DNA of 50,581 nucleotides from Lachnospiraceae bacterium (GTDB lineage Bacteria > Bacillota > Clostridia > Lachnospirales > Lachnospiraceae): the NCBI GenBank assembly GCA_017518735.1, contig JAFWTY010000017.1, positions 1-50,581 of the forward strand, read 5' to 3'. The translations under genes were made by a program, and so were the position numbers. This document shows, in pieces, positions 18,337 to 26,846 of this stretch. Position 1 is the first letter of the stretch; every line of letters starts with the position of its first letter. Below the pieces are notes generated by a model. The model saw only the letters and a program-made list of their open reading frames with translations. It was not told the origin of the DNA and made no database searches.

Positions 18337-18888
18337 ATGGAAGCACAAAGCTTGTTGAAACTTGGCAGAGGAGGAAACATTTTGCTGATTATAGCAAATG
18401 CTGCAATGTTCTTTTTCTTTACCATTGAAAGAAGTGTCGTAAAGGGGTGGACGTATGCGGATTTGGCAAATTATCAAAAAGTTCAGAATATGATTACACT
18501 TGAAAATACGGTTCGTATTGTTGTAGGTGTGGCTGCGCTCATTGCACTTGCCCTTTGCATCGTTGGAATGGTGAAAAACGAAGGTAAACTGAAGGGATGG
18601 GGACTTCTTCTTCCTGCAGCAATCGTTACGGGTGTGTTTGCAATTCTCGGACTTATGCTCGGAATCGTAATCTGGATTCTTTGCGGTATTTCTCTCAGCA
18701 TGCTTAACAGATCTTACAACGAATATACCAGTATGCAGAATTTTGGACCGGCAGGAGATCCTGCAAACAATTTCGGCGGCGTTCCTTTAAATCAGGGATA
18801 TGATCAGGGATTTAACGGTGGATATAACCAGCAGGGTGGATATACCGATCCTTTCAACAATCAGAATAATCCGAATAACGGATTCTGA
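18337..18888 (+). CDS. Small membrane protein with Asn/Gly/Gln-rich tail
   Basis: The 183-residue product has about four hydrophobic segments: residues 13-30 (NILLIIANAAMFFFF), 61-82 (IVVGVAALIALALCIVGMV) and a long pair at about 90-125 (LLPAAIVTGVFAILGLMLG and IVIWILCGISLSML). From about residue 130 to the end it is low complexity, rich in Asn, Gly, Gln, Tyr and Pro (NQGYDQGFNGGYNQQGGY), and probably disordered. I do not recognise a family. It has a strong AAAGGAGGAAAA site before its start, lies 50 bases after icd and may share its transcript. A strong terminator follows. Confidence 0.75.
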   Translation: MEAQSLLKLGRGGNILLIIANAAMFFFFTIERSVVKGWTYADLANYQKVQNMITLENTVRIVVGVAALIALALCIVGMVKNEGKLKGWGLLLPAAIVTGVFAILGLMLGIVIWILCGISLSMLNRSYNEYTSMQNFGPAGDPANNFGGVPLNQGYDQGFNGGYNQQGGYTDPFNNQNNPNNGF

Positions 18889-18921
18889 TAAAACTTTGAA
18901 TTACGCATCACAGGAACTTTT

Positions 18922-18967
18922 AAAACGGAGAGGTGAATTTATAGTATAAATTTCCTCTTCGTTTTTT
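18922..18967 (+). terminator. Long-hairpin rho-independent terminator
   Basis: AAAACGGAGAGG (18922-18933) pairs with CCTCTTCGTTTT (18954-18965) with one G-T wobble. The 20-base interior is itself nearly palindromic (GAATTTATA and ATAAATTT), giving one tall hairpin, and the distal arm merges into a T tract. Confidence 0.85.
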
Positions 18968-19028
18968 GAATGGATATTTGATGGATACATCTTTGTGGTT
19001 TACTGAATTCAGGAAAGGACAGAAAACG

Positions 19029-19709
19029 ATGACTTACAAGTTACTTTTGGTGGAGGACGACAGTCAGATTCGTGAAATTATTGAAGATTATTTTACGGAT
19101 AAGCAACGCAAAGAAAATTTTGTCATCACCTCTGCGCCTGACGGAATTACAGCGAAGCATTGCATCGAAGAACAGGAATTTGATCAGATTTTTCTCGATG
19201 TCATGCTGCCCGGACTGGACGGTTTTTCGCTTTGCAGACTGATTCGGCGAAAGAGTGATGTTCCGGTAATGTTTTTAACGGCCAGGACCCTTGAAGAAGA
19301 CGTCCTTCTCGGGTTTGAAACCGGATGTGACGATTACATCACAAAACCGTTTTCCCTGGCACAGCTTTATGCCAAAGCCATTGCTTTGCTTCACCGATCG
19401 AAAGGAACCGTGATCGGAGGAGATTTGGTCATCGGAAACATTTGCATCAATGAAGAGTCAATGAGTGTAAAAGTATCGGGCGAAGAAATCCGTCTGATGC
19501 CGAAAGAATTTGACCTTCTTAAGTATTTTATGCATCATAAGGGAATTGTCCTTTCCAGAGACACATTGTTAAACGGTGTCTGGGGCATGGATTTCGAGGG
19601 CGGAGACAGGGTTGTGGATAACCACGTAAAGAAGCTTCGCAAAGCCCTCGGAAATGCCAGAAACCAGATTAAAACCGTAATCGGTAAAGGTTATCGTTTT
19701 ACCGAATAG
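19029..19709 (+). CDS. OmpR/PhoB-family response regulator
   Basis: The 226-residue product has a receiver domain (about 1-118) with phosphoacceptor Asp57 in QIFLDVMLPG, the acidic pair ED near residue 10, and the conserved Lys106 in DDYITKPFSL. A winged-helix DNA-binding domain follows (about 130-226: RLMPKEFDLLKYFMHHKG and NHVKKLRKALG, ending IGKGYRF). The frame is open 21 codons further upstream, but AGGAAAGG at 19011-19018 and the family start MTYKLLLVEDD favour the ATG at 19029. It is followed 16 bases later by its sensor kinase. Target genes are not visible, and the neighbouring membrane protein and ABC-F gene are only candidates. Confidence 0.93.
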   Translation: MTYKLLLVEDDSQIREIIEDYFTDKQRKENFVITSAPDGITAKHCIEEQEFDQIFLDVMLPGLDGFSLCRLIRRKSDVPVMFLTARTLEEDVLLGFETGCDDYITKPFSLAQLYAKAIALLHRSKGTVIGGDLVIGNICINEESMSVKVSGEEIRLMPKEFDLLKYFMHHKGIVLSRDTLLNGVWGMDFEGGDRVVDNHVKKLRKALGNARNQIKTVIGKGYRFTE

Positions 19710-19728
19710 TCGTTAAGGGGAGAGTATG

Positions 19729-21504
19729 ATGAAATTCAAAAAAAGAAAGAAATTTGTTCATTTACTGATTCCGAGGATCCTGATTGCATGGGCGTTGGCA
19801 GGTATTTTGTCCTTAGGATCCGTCATCTGGTTTTTTGGGTATACCAATGAATTTTTTGTAAGTCAAAATGCACAGCTTATGCATTGGACCGAACAGTATA
19901 TCAATAAGGCTTTAAGAGATGATACGCTGGAAAATAATTACGGGTTGACGGTTATGCATATGGATTCCGCAATAAGCTATTTTAACGGACTCGGAGTTCC
20001 GGACAGTCTGGCGGCACTGAATGCAAAGCAATATGCTTATATCTGCGATACGAAGAATCAAAAAGTTGCTTGTGATACGTCTTTAAAACTTTCGATGGCG
20101 TTTCTGGATTATGATGCCGGGAAAACCGTTTGTTATGTATGTCCGTTTGATGAATTATCGGACATTCCCGAATTTCAAAAGATGCGGGACAATTTAAATT
20201 TAAATGAACGTTCCTGGAAACAGGTGACGGGGAAAAAACCATGTTACGATTATACGGTTGAGGTAACGGATTATTATCTTGATGTCAAGAATCAGGTTTT
20301 CTATCCCGGAAACACAAGAATTAGTGAGCATGTGTATTATACCTCTTTGACCTCATTTGCAGCCTTAAAGAATCAGACGAATGCATATTTCGTTGATTGC
20401 ACGGATGCCCTGAAAGATAAATGTGCCGGAATGAAACATGTTGTATTGGATCCGGACGGTTTTAAAAGAACGAATGCAGAGATTGCAGCTGCCGGTGAGC
20501 AGATTGGCGATTATCGAAAACCTGTTGCGGTTATGGGATCCAATGACAGAGAAGCCGAATATATCAGGAAAAACTTTGTGGGATCTGCGGATGTTGAAGC
20601 GGTGAAAGGCAATGAAACAGGTACGGTCAATCCCGGCCCGTTTTCTTTGGGAAGCCGCTTATACGAGCAAAGTATCGCCCTTGAAGGAGAGGAAGGCTTA
20701 GAACTTAGATATTATATGGTAATTCCCGATCTGGTAAAGACCTATCAGCCGATAACCACGTTGATTCTGGTATTCTGGTTTGGATTTGCCACTTTAATCG
20801 CACTTCTGGTTACATTTATCAAATACAGAAAACTGCTGTATTTTTACCGCCTTGATGATTATCGAAAGACTTTAATGAATTCCATGGCACATGATCTGAA
20901 AACGCCGCTTGCATCTTTAATGGGCTACGCGGAGAATTTAAAAGAGAATGTGCAGACGGAAAAACGCGAGCATTATGCCGATGCCATATATGAAAACGCC
21001 GAATACATGAACGGGATCATTATGGATGTTCTGGATTTATCGAAGATGGAGGATTCGGGTGGAAAACTGCATCGGGAAAATATCAATCTCATTGGACTTT
21101 GCGAAGAACTAAAAAGTCAGTTTGCACCGCTGCTGGAAGAGAAGAAACTTTCTTTGGAAACGGAAGGTAAGTTTAGCCGTAGAGTAGACAAAACCATGAT
21201 GAAGCGCGCGATGGAAAATCTTCTGACCAATGCAATCAAATATACCAAAGAAGGCGGAATGATCCGGATCTATTCCAAACATGTTCCTTTTAGCGAAAAA
21301 CTGATCTTTGAAAATGGCCCTGTATCAAAGATCCAAACAAAGACAAATAAGCTTTGGGAACCTTTCGTAAAGGGTGATGAAAGTCGGAGCGAAAAGAACG
21401 GGACAGGCCTTGGTTTGTCGATTGTAAACAGTGTATTGAGTCTGAACAGACTGAAAGGCAAATTGAGCTGCAAAGATGAGATGTTCAGAGTTGAAATTAA
21501 ATGA
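19729..21504 (+). CDS. Sensor histidine kinase, cognate of the upstream regulator
   Basis: About 591 residues. A first membrane helix lies at about residues 18-40 and a second at about 338-362 (TLILVFWFGFATLIALLVTF). Between them is a large extracytoplasmic region of some 300 residues with several cysteines, which I do not recognise. The cytoplasmic part goes directly from the second helix to the phosphoacceptor region with His388 (NSMAHDLKTPLASLMGY), with no evident HAMP domain. The ATP-binding domain has the N box (NLLTNAIKYT) and a G box (GTGLGLSIVNS). I prefer the ATG at 19729 over 19726 because AAGGGGAG is better spaced. The signal sensed is unknown. Confidence 0.92.
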   Translation: MKFKKRKKFVHLLIPRILIAWALAGILSLGSVIWFFGYTNEFFVSQNAQLMHWTEQYINKALRDDTLENNYGLTVMHMDSAISYFNGLGVPDSLAALNAKQYAYICDTKNQKVACDTSLKLSMAFLDYDAGKTVCYVCPFDELSDIPEFQKMRDNLNLNERSWKQVTGKKPCYDYTVEVTDYYLDVKNQVFYPGNTRISEHVYYTSLTSFAALKNQTNAYFVDCTDALKDKCAGMKHVVLDPDGFKRTNAEIAAAGEQIGDYRKPVAVMGSNDREAEYIRKNFVGSADVEAVKGNETGTVNPGPFSLGSRLYEQSIALEGEEGLELRYYMVIPDLVKTYQPITTLILVFWFGFATLIALLVTFIKYRKLLYFYRLDDYRKTLMNSMAHDLKTPLASLMGYAENLKENVQTEKREHYADAIYENAEYMNGIIMDVLDLSKMEDSGGKLHRENINLIGLCEELKSQFAPLLEEKKLSLETEGKFSRRVDKTMMKRAMENLLTNAIKYTKEGGMIRIYSKHVPFSEKLIFENGPVSKIQTKTNKLWEPFVKGDESRSEKNGTGLGLSIVNSVLSLNRLKGKLSCKDEMFRVEIK

Positions 21505-21512
21505 AAATACAA

Positions 21513-21540
21513 AACCCGGAGAGTAATTCTCCGGGTTGTT
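21513..21540. terminator. Bidirectional terminator between convergent genes
   Basis: A perfect 10-bp stem AACCCGGAGA (21513-21522) / TCTCCGGGTT (21528-21537) with a five-base loop sits between the stop codons of the kinase (+) and the ABC-F gene (-). T-rich runs lie on both flanks, so it can serve both strands. Confidence 0.87.
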
Positions 21541-23484
21541 TTATTCTTCCTGTTGTAATAACAATTCTTCCCAGGTTGCCATTTTCTGATCCAACAGTTC
21601 TTTCTTTTCCGAATGTTCTTTGCAGACTTCCTGAAGACGAACGGAATTGGTGGCAATCTGAGGGTCATTCATTTGTTCTTCGAGGTCGGAGAGAGAAGTT
21701 TCCAGTGCGGAGATTTCTTCTTCGATCTTTTTGATTTGGTTTTCCAGTTTTCGCTTGGCTGCTTGTTCGGCTTTGGATTTCTGCCAGTCGGCCTTGCCTT
21801 CTGAAATGGCGGTATCGGCTGTGGCTTCTGCTTTGGTACCGGCAGTATTTGCAGAAACACTTTCGTTAGCCATCGCAGCCTCTGCAGACTTCTCCAGATA
21901 ATAATCGTAATTGCCGAGATACTGGGTGATCTTTTCGCCTTCCAGACAAAGGATGCGCTCAGCCGTACGGTTAATGAAATAACGGTCGTGGCTTACATAG
22001 AGGAGAGTTCCGGGATAGGAGTTTAATGCATCCTCCAGAACTTCCTTGGAAATCATGTCCAGATGGTTGGTAGGCTCGTCGAGGATTAAGAAGTTTGCTC
22101 CCGAAAGCATGAGTTTGGCTAAAACCACACGGCCGCGTTCACCACCCGAAAGGGTTGAAATACGAGCAAATACTTCATCTCCGGTAAACAGAAATCCTGC
22201 CATGGTATTTCTGATTTCTGTTTCCGTCATCTTCGGATAGGTGTCGGAAATTTCTTCAAAAACGGTTTTTGTATCGGTCAGTACAGCGGACTGCTGGTCA
22301 AAATAGCCGATTTCCACATTACTTCCAAGCTTGATTTCACCGGCATCGGAAGGGATGACACCGTTAATAATCTTTAAAATATTGGTTTTGCCGGTCCCGT
22401 TCATGCCGATTAAAGCAACATGTTCGCCTTTTTTGATTTCAAAAGAAACATCACCGAATAAGGTTCTTTCGCCGTAGGATTTGGCAATATGGGAAACGGA
22501 GAGTACATCGTTTCCGCTTTCTTTGTTCAAATGAAAAACAAGGCCCATGTCGATTCTTTCCTCGACAGGTTTTTCGATGAGCTCGATTTTATCCAGCATA
22601 TGCTGTCTGGAGTCCGCACGCTTAATGCTTTTTTCACGGTTGAAAGAGCGGAGCGTTTTAATGACTTCCTGCTGGTGTTTGATTTCTTTTTGCTGTTTTT
22701 CGTAGGCTGCCAGATCGGCAGTCATTTTCATTTCTTTTTTTACAATGAAATCGTCATAATTGCCGTCATAAATCAGGGACTGACCCTTATGGATTTCCAA
22801 GGTTTTATTGACGATTTTATTGATAAAATAACGGTCGTGGGAGATGAGTAAAACAGCGCTTTTGGAATTGTTTAAATAGTTTTCCAGCCATTCGACGCTC
22901 TTAATGTCCAAATAGTTTGTAGGCTCATCCAAAAGGTGTAGATCCGGATTGGTAAGTAGAATCTTACCAAGGTTTAATCGGGTTCTTTCGCCGCCACTTA
23001 AGGCGGAAATTGGTTTGATTTTGGATTCTTCCGCAAAACGAAGACCGTTTAATACGCCTAGAACATCACTTTTATAAGTATTACCGCCTGAAATATCAAA
23101 TAAATGAAGGGTCTTATGGTAGCTGTCCATAAGGTCTTCCAGCTCTTTGCCGGATTTTTCCTTCATGGAAGATTCCATTTCACGGATACGGTTTTCCATA
23201 TCGATTAAGGACTGTTTTGAACTTAAAAGCTCTTCGTAGATGGTGTTTTCGGAATTGAAATCCATCATCTGTGAAACGTTTCCGATTCGGATATCATGTT
23301 TGAATGATACTTCGCCGCCATCCGGTGAGGTCTCTTTTAAAAGTATGCGAAATAGAGTGGTTTTACCGGCACCGTTAGCACCGATGATTGCCACTTTGTC
23401 ATGATCATCCATCGTGAATGTGATATTCTTTAAAACTTCTTTCTCTCCAAAACTCTTGGAGATATTCTGACAGGATAAAATCAT
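21541..23484 (-). CDS. ABC-F family ATPase (YdiF/Uup-like)
   Basis: The 647-residue soluble protein has two ATP-binding cassettes and no membrane segment, the hallmark of ABC-F proteins that act on ribosomes. Cassette 1 has Walker A GANGAGKTT, signature LSGGERTRLN and Walker B with DEPTNYLD. Cassette 2 has GMNGTGKTN, LSGGERGRVV and DEPTNHLD. A linker with many Lys and Glu lies between them. The C-terminal 100 residues are helical and charged (KRKLENQIKKIEEEISALET), typical of the YdiF/Uup type and compatible with RNA or DNA contact. Some relatives confer resistance to ribosome-targeting antibiotics, but nothing here shows that. AAAAGGGAGG precedes the start, and a promoter lies at 23513-23541 on the same strand. 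Confidence 0.92.
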   Translation of the reverse strand: MILSCQNISKSFGEKEVLKNITFTMDDHDKVAIIGANGAGKTTLFRILLKETSPDGGEVSFKHDIRIGNVSQMMDFNSENTIYEELLSSKQSLIDMENRIREMESSMKEKSGKELEDLMDSYHKTLHLFDISGGNTYKSDVLGVLNGLRFAEESKIKPISALSGGERTRLNLGKILLTNPDLHLLDEPTNYLDIKSVEWLENYLNNSKSAVLLISHDRYFINKIVNKTLEIHKGQSLIYDGNYDDFIVKKEMKMTADLAAYEKQQKEIKHQQEVIKTLRSFNREKSIKRADSRQHMLDKIELIEKPVEERIDMGLVFHLNKESGNDVLSVSHIAKSYGERTLFGDVSFEIKKGEHVALIGMNGTGKTNILKIINGVIPSDAGEIKLGSNVEIGYFDQQSAVLTDTKTVFEEISDTYPKMTETEIRNTMAGFLFTGDEVFARISTLSGGERGRVVLAKLMLSGANFLILDEPTNHLDMISKEVLEDALNSYPGTLLYVSHDRYFINRTAERILCLEGEKITQYLGNYDYYLEKSAEAAMANESVSANTAGTKAEATADTAISEGKADWQKSKAEQAAKRKLENQIKKIEEEISALETSLSDLEEQMNDPQIATNSVRLQEVCKEHSEKKELLDQKMATWEELLLQQEE

Positions 23485-23512
23485 GGTTTCCTCCCTTTTA
23501 TGACCACGAAAG

Positions 23513-23541
23513 ATTATATCTTTTTTTTCCTGGAATGTCTA
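23513..23541 (-). promoter_or_regulatory. Sigma-A promoter of the ABC-F gene
   Basis: On the minus strand TAGACA (23536-23541) and a perfect TATAAT (23513-23518) are separated by 17 bases, 28 bases upstream of the start codon. It diverges from the feo promoter 20 bases away. Confidence 0.65.
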
Positions 23542-23560
23542 ATTTTCTTTCGGAAATGCC

Positions 23561-23589
23561 TTGACAATTTAAAGTTAGTTGTGTATAAC
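23561..23589 (+). promoter_or_regulatory. Sigma-A promoter of the feo operon
   Basis: A perfect TTGACA (23561-23566) and TATAAC (23584-23589) are separated by exactly 17 bases. The -10 box lies inside a degenerate GTTAG-type operator, and three perfect operators follow downstream. Confidence 0.75.
23574..23589 (+). promoter_or_regulatory. Degenerate DtxR-type operator overlapping the feo -10 box
   Basis: GTTAG-N6-ATAAC differs by one base from the perfect GTTAG-N6-CTAAC sites downstream. It covers the spacer end and the -10 box of the feo promoter, where a bound repressor would block polymerase. Confidence 0.45.
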
Positions 23590-23596
23590 TATCTAT

Positions 23597-23612
23597 GTTA
23601 GTTAAGGCTAAC
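23597..23612 (+). promoter_or_regulatory. DtxR-type metal operator, site 1
   Basis: Perfect inverted repeat GTTAG-TTAAGG-CTAAC, 16 bp, at the expected transcription start of feo. It resembles DtxR/IdeR-family boxes (TTAGGNTANNCTAA type) and not a Fur box. Confidence 0.68.
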
Positions 23613-23629
23613 TTTTTATTTGCGCAGAA

Positions 23630-23645
23630 GTTAGGCTACACTAAC
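23630..23645 (+). promoter_or_regulatory. DtxR-type metal operator, site 2
   Basis: Perfect inverted repeat GTTAG-GCTACA-CTAAC, 16 bp, whose start is exactly 33 bp after the start of site 1. Confidence 0.68.
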
Positions 23646-23662
23646 ATAATTATTACATAAAG

Positions 23663-23678
23663 GTTAGCAATATCTAAC
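23663..23678 (+). promoter_or_regulatory. DtxR-type metal operator, site 3
   Basis: Perfect inverted repeat GTTAG-CAATAT-CTAAC, 16 bp, again exactly 33 bp after the previous site, 25-28 bases before the first feoA start. Confidence 0.66.
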
Positions 23679-23706
23679 CAAACGCAGAAAGGACGGTGAA
23701 ACCGTG

Positions 23707-23916
23707 ATGCCGCTTACTTATGCTCCTTCGGGAGAGGAAAGCATTATCAAGAAAATCGGAGGGAACGAGGAAATCAAAAGACACTTGGAAAACCTTGGAT
23801 TTACACCGGGCGGAAAAGTGACGCTGATCAGTTCGGTCGGAGGGAATGTAATCGTAAAAGTTAAAGAATCCCGGATTGCGTTGGATGAAGCGTTGGCCAG
23901 AAAAGTAATGATTTAA
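23707..23916 (+). CDS. feoA: FeoA-like protein (first copy)
   Basis: The product of about 69 residues is a single FeoA/SH3-like domain: MPLTYAPSGEESIIKKIGG, then HLENLGFTPGGKVTLISSVGGNVIV, ending DEALARKVMI (read in parts). FeoA proteins bind or regulate the FeoB iron transporter on the cytoplasmic side. A GTG at 23704 is an alternative start one codon upstream. GGTGA at 23695-23699 favours the ATG at 23707. It is the first gene of the feo operon and lies directly behind the promoter and the DtxR-type operators, so low iron should switch it on. Confidence 0.9.
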   Translation: MPLTYAPSGEESIIKKIGGNEEIKRHLENLGFTPGGKVTLISSVGGNVIVKVKESRIALDEALARKVMI

Positions 23917-23939
23917 AGGATTCAAAGGAGGATGGAAGT

Positions 23940-24206
23940 ATGAAAACACTGAGGACGGTACGTATCGGAGAGACCGTAACCGTTGTGAAACTGCACGGGG
24001 AGGGTGCGGTGAAACGCAGAATTATGGACATGGGCATTACGAAAGGGACAAGTGTTTATGTCAGAAAAGTGGCCCCGCTCGGGGATCCCGTGGAGATAAC
24101 GGTAAGAGGATATGAACTCTCTCTTCGAAAAGCGGATGCCGAGATGATTGAGGTGAATGGCGATGAAGAAAACAAAGAAGTTGTTGCGGGAGGTGCTGAA
24201 TCATGA
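23940..24206 (+). CDS. feoA: FeoA-like protein (second copy)
   Basis: This 88-residue protein is a second FeoA domain: TLRTVRIGETVTVVKLHGEG, then RRIMDMGITKGTSVYVRKVAPLGDPVEITVRGYELSLRKADAEMIEV (read in parts), with a short acidic tail. The MDMG-x-TKG core is closer to classical FeoA than the first copy. It starts behind AAAGGAGG, 24 bases after the first copy, and its stop overlaps the feoB start by four bases (ATGA), so it is translationally coupled to FeoB. Two tandem FeoA proteins ahead of FeoB are usual in Clostridia. Confidence 0.92.
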   Translation: MKTLRTVRIGETVTVVKLHGEGAVKRRIMDMGITKGTSVYVRKVAPLGDPVEITVRGYELSLRKADAEMIEVNGDEENKEVVAGGAES

Positions 24207-26662
24207 GTATTAAGATTGCACTTGCCGGAAACCCGAACAGCGGAAAGACAACACTTTTCAATGCACTTACCGGATCCAATCAGTTCGTCGGAAACTGGCC
24301 CGGTGTTACAGTGGAAAAAAAGGAAGGAAAACTGAAGAAACACGATGATGTTCAGATCATTGACCTTCCCGGAATCTACTCACTTTCTCCCTATACATTG
24401 GAAGAAGTTGTAGCAAGAAACTATTTGATCGAAGAAAGACCGGATGCGATTTTAAACATCGTTGACGGTACCAATCTGGAAAGAAACTTATATCTGACCA
24501 CTCAGTTGATTGAACTTGGAATTCCGGTTGTAATCGCAATCAACATGATGGATGTGGTCCGGAAAAACGGAGACAATTTAAATACAGCTGAACTTGCCGA
24601 AAAGCTCGGTTGCAATATCGTTGAGATTTCGGCGTTAAAAGGGGATAAAACATTAGAAGCCGCCGAGGCAGCGATTCTTGCCGCAAAGAACGGAAAGACG
24701 GTTCCGATGCATACCTTCAGCGGACCTGTGGAACATGCGCTTGCTCACATTGAGGAGGAGGTAGTTCATAATCTTCCGGAAGAACAGCAAAGATGGTATG
24801 CGATTAAAGTTTTTGAACGCGATGACAAGGTACTTGAAAAACTAAAGATTTCCGGTACGCAGATGTACCATATCGAAGGTGATATCGTTGCTGCGGAAAA
24901 AGAGATGGACGACGATTCCGAAAGTATCATTACGAATGAAAGATATATCTATATCGCGGAAATTTTAAAAGGTATTTATAAGAAAAAAGATGCAAATAAA
25001 CTGAGTGCTTCCGATAAAATTGATAAGGTCATTACCAACCGTTTCCTTGGCCTGCCGATTTTTGCAGCCGTTATGTTCGCGATTTACTGGATTGCCATGA
25101 TAGGCGTAGGCGCACCCGCAACCGACTGGGCAAATGACGGCTTGTTCGGAGACGGATATCATCTGTTTGGTATCGGTTCCGGAAAGGCTGCTGATGCAGC
25201 GGACGAGTATACGGCTGCAATGCAGGCAGTAGATGCATATGTTGGATTTGACGAAGAGGGAAGTATTGAAGAACTGAAGGCGTTTGTGCCCGAGGAAGAG
25301 GTGGTTTCTTATACAATAGAAGATGAAGAGACCCTTGAACAGAGCGAAATCGACGTATATTACGAAACTGTTCCCGAAGATGCCGAGGATGCAAATGAAT
25401 TGAGTTATAAAGAAGCGGTTGCATATTTTGAGGAAAATGGTTTTGAAGAACCTGATCCCGCCGATTACGGAGTTTGGGTACCCGGCGTCCCCGTACTTGT
25501 AGAAAAGCTATTGGATGCATGCAACTGCGCCGACTGGCTGAAAGGCTTGATTTTAAATGGTATTGTTGCCGGAGTTGGTGCTGTTCTTGGCTTTGTACCG
25601 CAGATGCTTGTTTTATTCTTCCTCCTTGCATTTGTAGAAGCCTGCGGTTATATGGCCCGTGTTGCATTCGTGCTTGACCGGGTATTCCGCCGTTTCGGTC
25701 TTTCCGGAAAGAGTTTTATTCCGATCCTGATTGGTACGGGATGCGGTATTCCGGGTATAATGGCGTCCAGAACCATTGAGAACGAACGTGACCGTCGTAT
25801 GACAATCGTAACGACAACCTTCATTCCCTGTGGCGCAAAAGTGCCGTTTATCGCAATGGTTGCCGGAGCAATCTTCGGTGGAAGTCCCTGGATCTCCGTC
25901 GGTGCATACTTTATCGGTATTGCCGCAATTATAGTTTCGGGTATAATATTGAAGAAGACAAAAATGTTTTCCGGCGATCCGGCTCCTTTCGTTATGGAAC
26001 TTCCCGCATATCACTGGCCTCCTTTGTCGAATGTGCTTCGCAGCATGTGGGAGCGTGGATGGAGCTTCATCAAAAAAGCAGGAACCATCATTCTTCTTTC
26101 AACCGTGCTGATTTGGTTCTTATCCAGATTCGGCTGGACGAATGGAGCATTCGGAATGCTCGAAGAAGAGGAAATCGCAAACAGTATCCTTGCATACATC
26201 GGAAATTTAATCGCGTGGATCTTTCTTCCGCTCGGATGGGGTAACTGGCAGGCGGCTGTGGCTTCCATCACCGGACTTGTTGCAAAAGAAAACATCGTCG
26301 GCACCATGGGCGTGCTTTATGGGGCGGACGGATCCGCATGGGCTGCTATGGCAAACGCATTTACTCCGGCAGCCGGAATGAGCTTCTTACTTTTCAATCT
26401 TTTGTGTGCTCCCTGCTTTGCGGCAATGGGTGCTATCAAGAGAGAAATGAACAGCGCAAAATGGACTTGGTTCGCAATCGGTTACGAATGCTTCTTTGCT
26501 TATCTTGTTTCATTTGTTGTATACCAGTTATGGTCACTGTTTGTCGGAAACGGAAATGTGGTCGGCGCAATCCTTTCCTTTGTGCTTCTTGCATGCTTCA
26601 TATTCCTTCTGGTTCGTCCTTATAAAGAGGCAACGACCTTAAAGAAAAAGGTGGTAGTATAA
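24203..26662 (+). CDS. feoB: Ferrous iron transporter FeoB
   Basis: The 819-residue product imports ferrous iron across the cytoplasmic membrane. The N-terminal G domain has G1 GNPNSGKTT (9-17), G3 DLPG (54-57) and G4 NMMD. A helical spacer follows to about residue 270. The transmembrane part carries the Gate-like stretches ACGYMARVAFVLDR, GTGCGIPGIMASR and PCGAKVPFIAMVAGAIF. Between the first and second membrane segments is an acidic stretch of roughly 115 residues (about 305-423, for example FVPEEEVVSYTIEDEETLEQ) that short FeoB proteins lack. The total is longer than the approximately 770 residues of E. coli FeoB. The stop overlaps the next start (TAATG). Confidence 0.95.
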   Translation: MSIKIALAGNPNSGKTTLFNALTGSNQFVGNWPGVTVEKKEGKLKKHDDVQIIDLPGIYSLSPYTLEEVVARNYLIEERPDAILNIVDGTNLERNLYLTTQLIELGIPVVIAINMMDVVRKNGDNLNTAELAEKLGCNIVEISALKGDKTLEAAEAAILAAKNGKTVPMHTFSGPVEHALAHIEEEVVHNLPEEQQRWYAIKVFERDDKVLEKLKISGTQMYHIEGDIVAAEKEMDDDSESIITNERYIYIAEILKGIYKKKDANKLSASDKIDKVITNRFLGLPIFAAVMFAIYWIAMIGVGAPATDWANDGLFGDGYHLFGIGSGKAADAADEYTAAMQAVDAYVGFDEEGSIEELKAFVPEEEVVSYTIEDEETLEQSEIDVYYETVPEDAEDANELSYKEAVAYFEENGFEEPDPADYGVWVPGVPVLVEKLLDACNCADWLKGLILNGIVAGVGAVLGFVPQMLVLFFLLAFVEACGYMARVAFVLDRVFRRFGLSGKSFIPILIGTGCGIPGIMASRTIENERDRRMTIVTTTFIPCGAKVPFIAMVAGAIFGGSPWISVGAYFIGIAAIIVSGIILKKTKMFSGDPAPFVMELPAYHWPPLSNVLRSMWERGWSFIKKAGTIILLSTVLIWFLSRFGWTNGAFGMLEEEEIANSILAYIGNLIAWIFLPLGWGNWQAAVASITGLVAKENIVGTMGVLYGADGSAWAAMANAFTPAAGMSFLLFNLLCAPCFAAMGAIKREMNSAKWTWFAIGYECFFAYLVSFVVYQLWSLFVGNGNVVGAILSFVLLACFIFLLVRPYKEATTLKKKVVV

Positions 26663-26832
26663 TGTTGACATGGATAATCGAAAATCTCGGAACAATCATC
26701 GTTAGTTTGATTCTGGTTGCAATCATCGGGCTTGTTCTGTATAGTAGAATCAGAAAAAAACGAAAAGGGATTTCGACTTGCGGATGTGGTTGCAGTTCCT
26801 GTCCGTCAAACGGAATGTGTCATAAAAAGTAA
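26662..26832 (+). CDS. FeoB-associated Cys-rich membrane protein
   Basis: A 56-residue product starts at the ATG that overlaps the feoB stop by one base. It has one membrane helix (residues 10-28, GTIIVSLILVAIIGLVLYS), a basic patch (RIRKKRKG), and a short cytoplasmic tail with five cysteines in TCGCGCSSCPSNGMC. This is the pattern of the FeoB-associated cysteine-rich proteins, sometimes treated as the FeoC-like partner in Firmicutes. The cysteines could bind iron or sense redox state, which is inference. It lies in the feo operon by translational coupling. Confidence 0.85.
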   Translation: MLTWIIENLGTIIVSLILVAIIGLVLYSRIRKKRKGISTCGCGCSSCPSNGMCHKK

Positions 26833-26846
26833 ATCATAAAAGTCTG

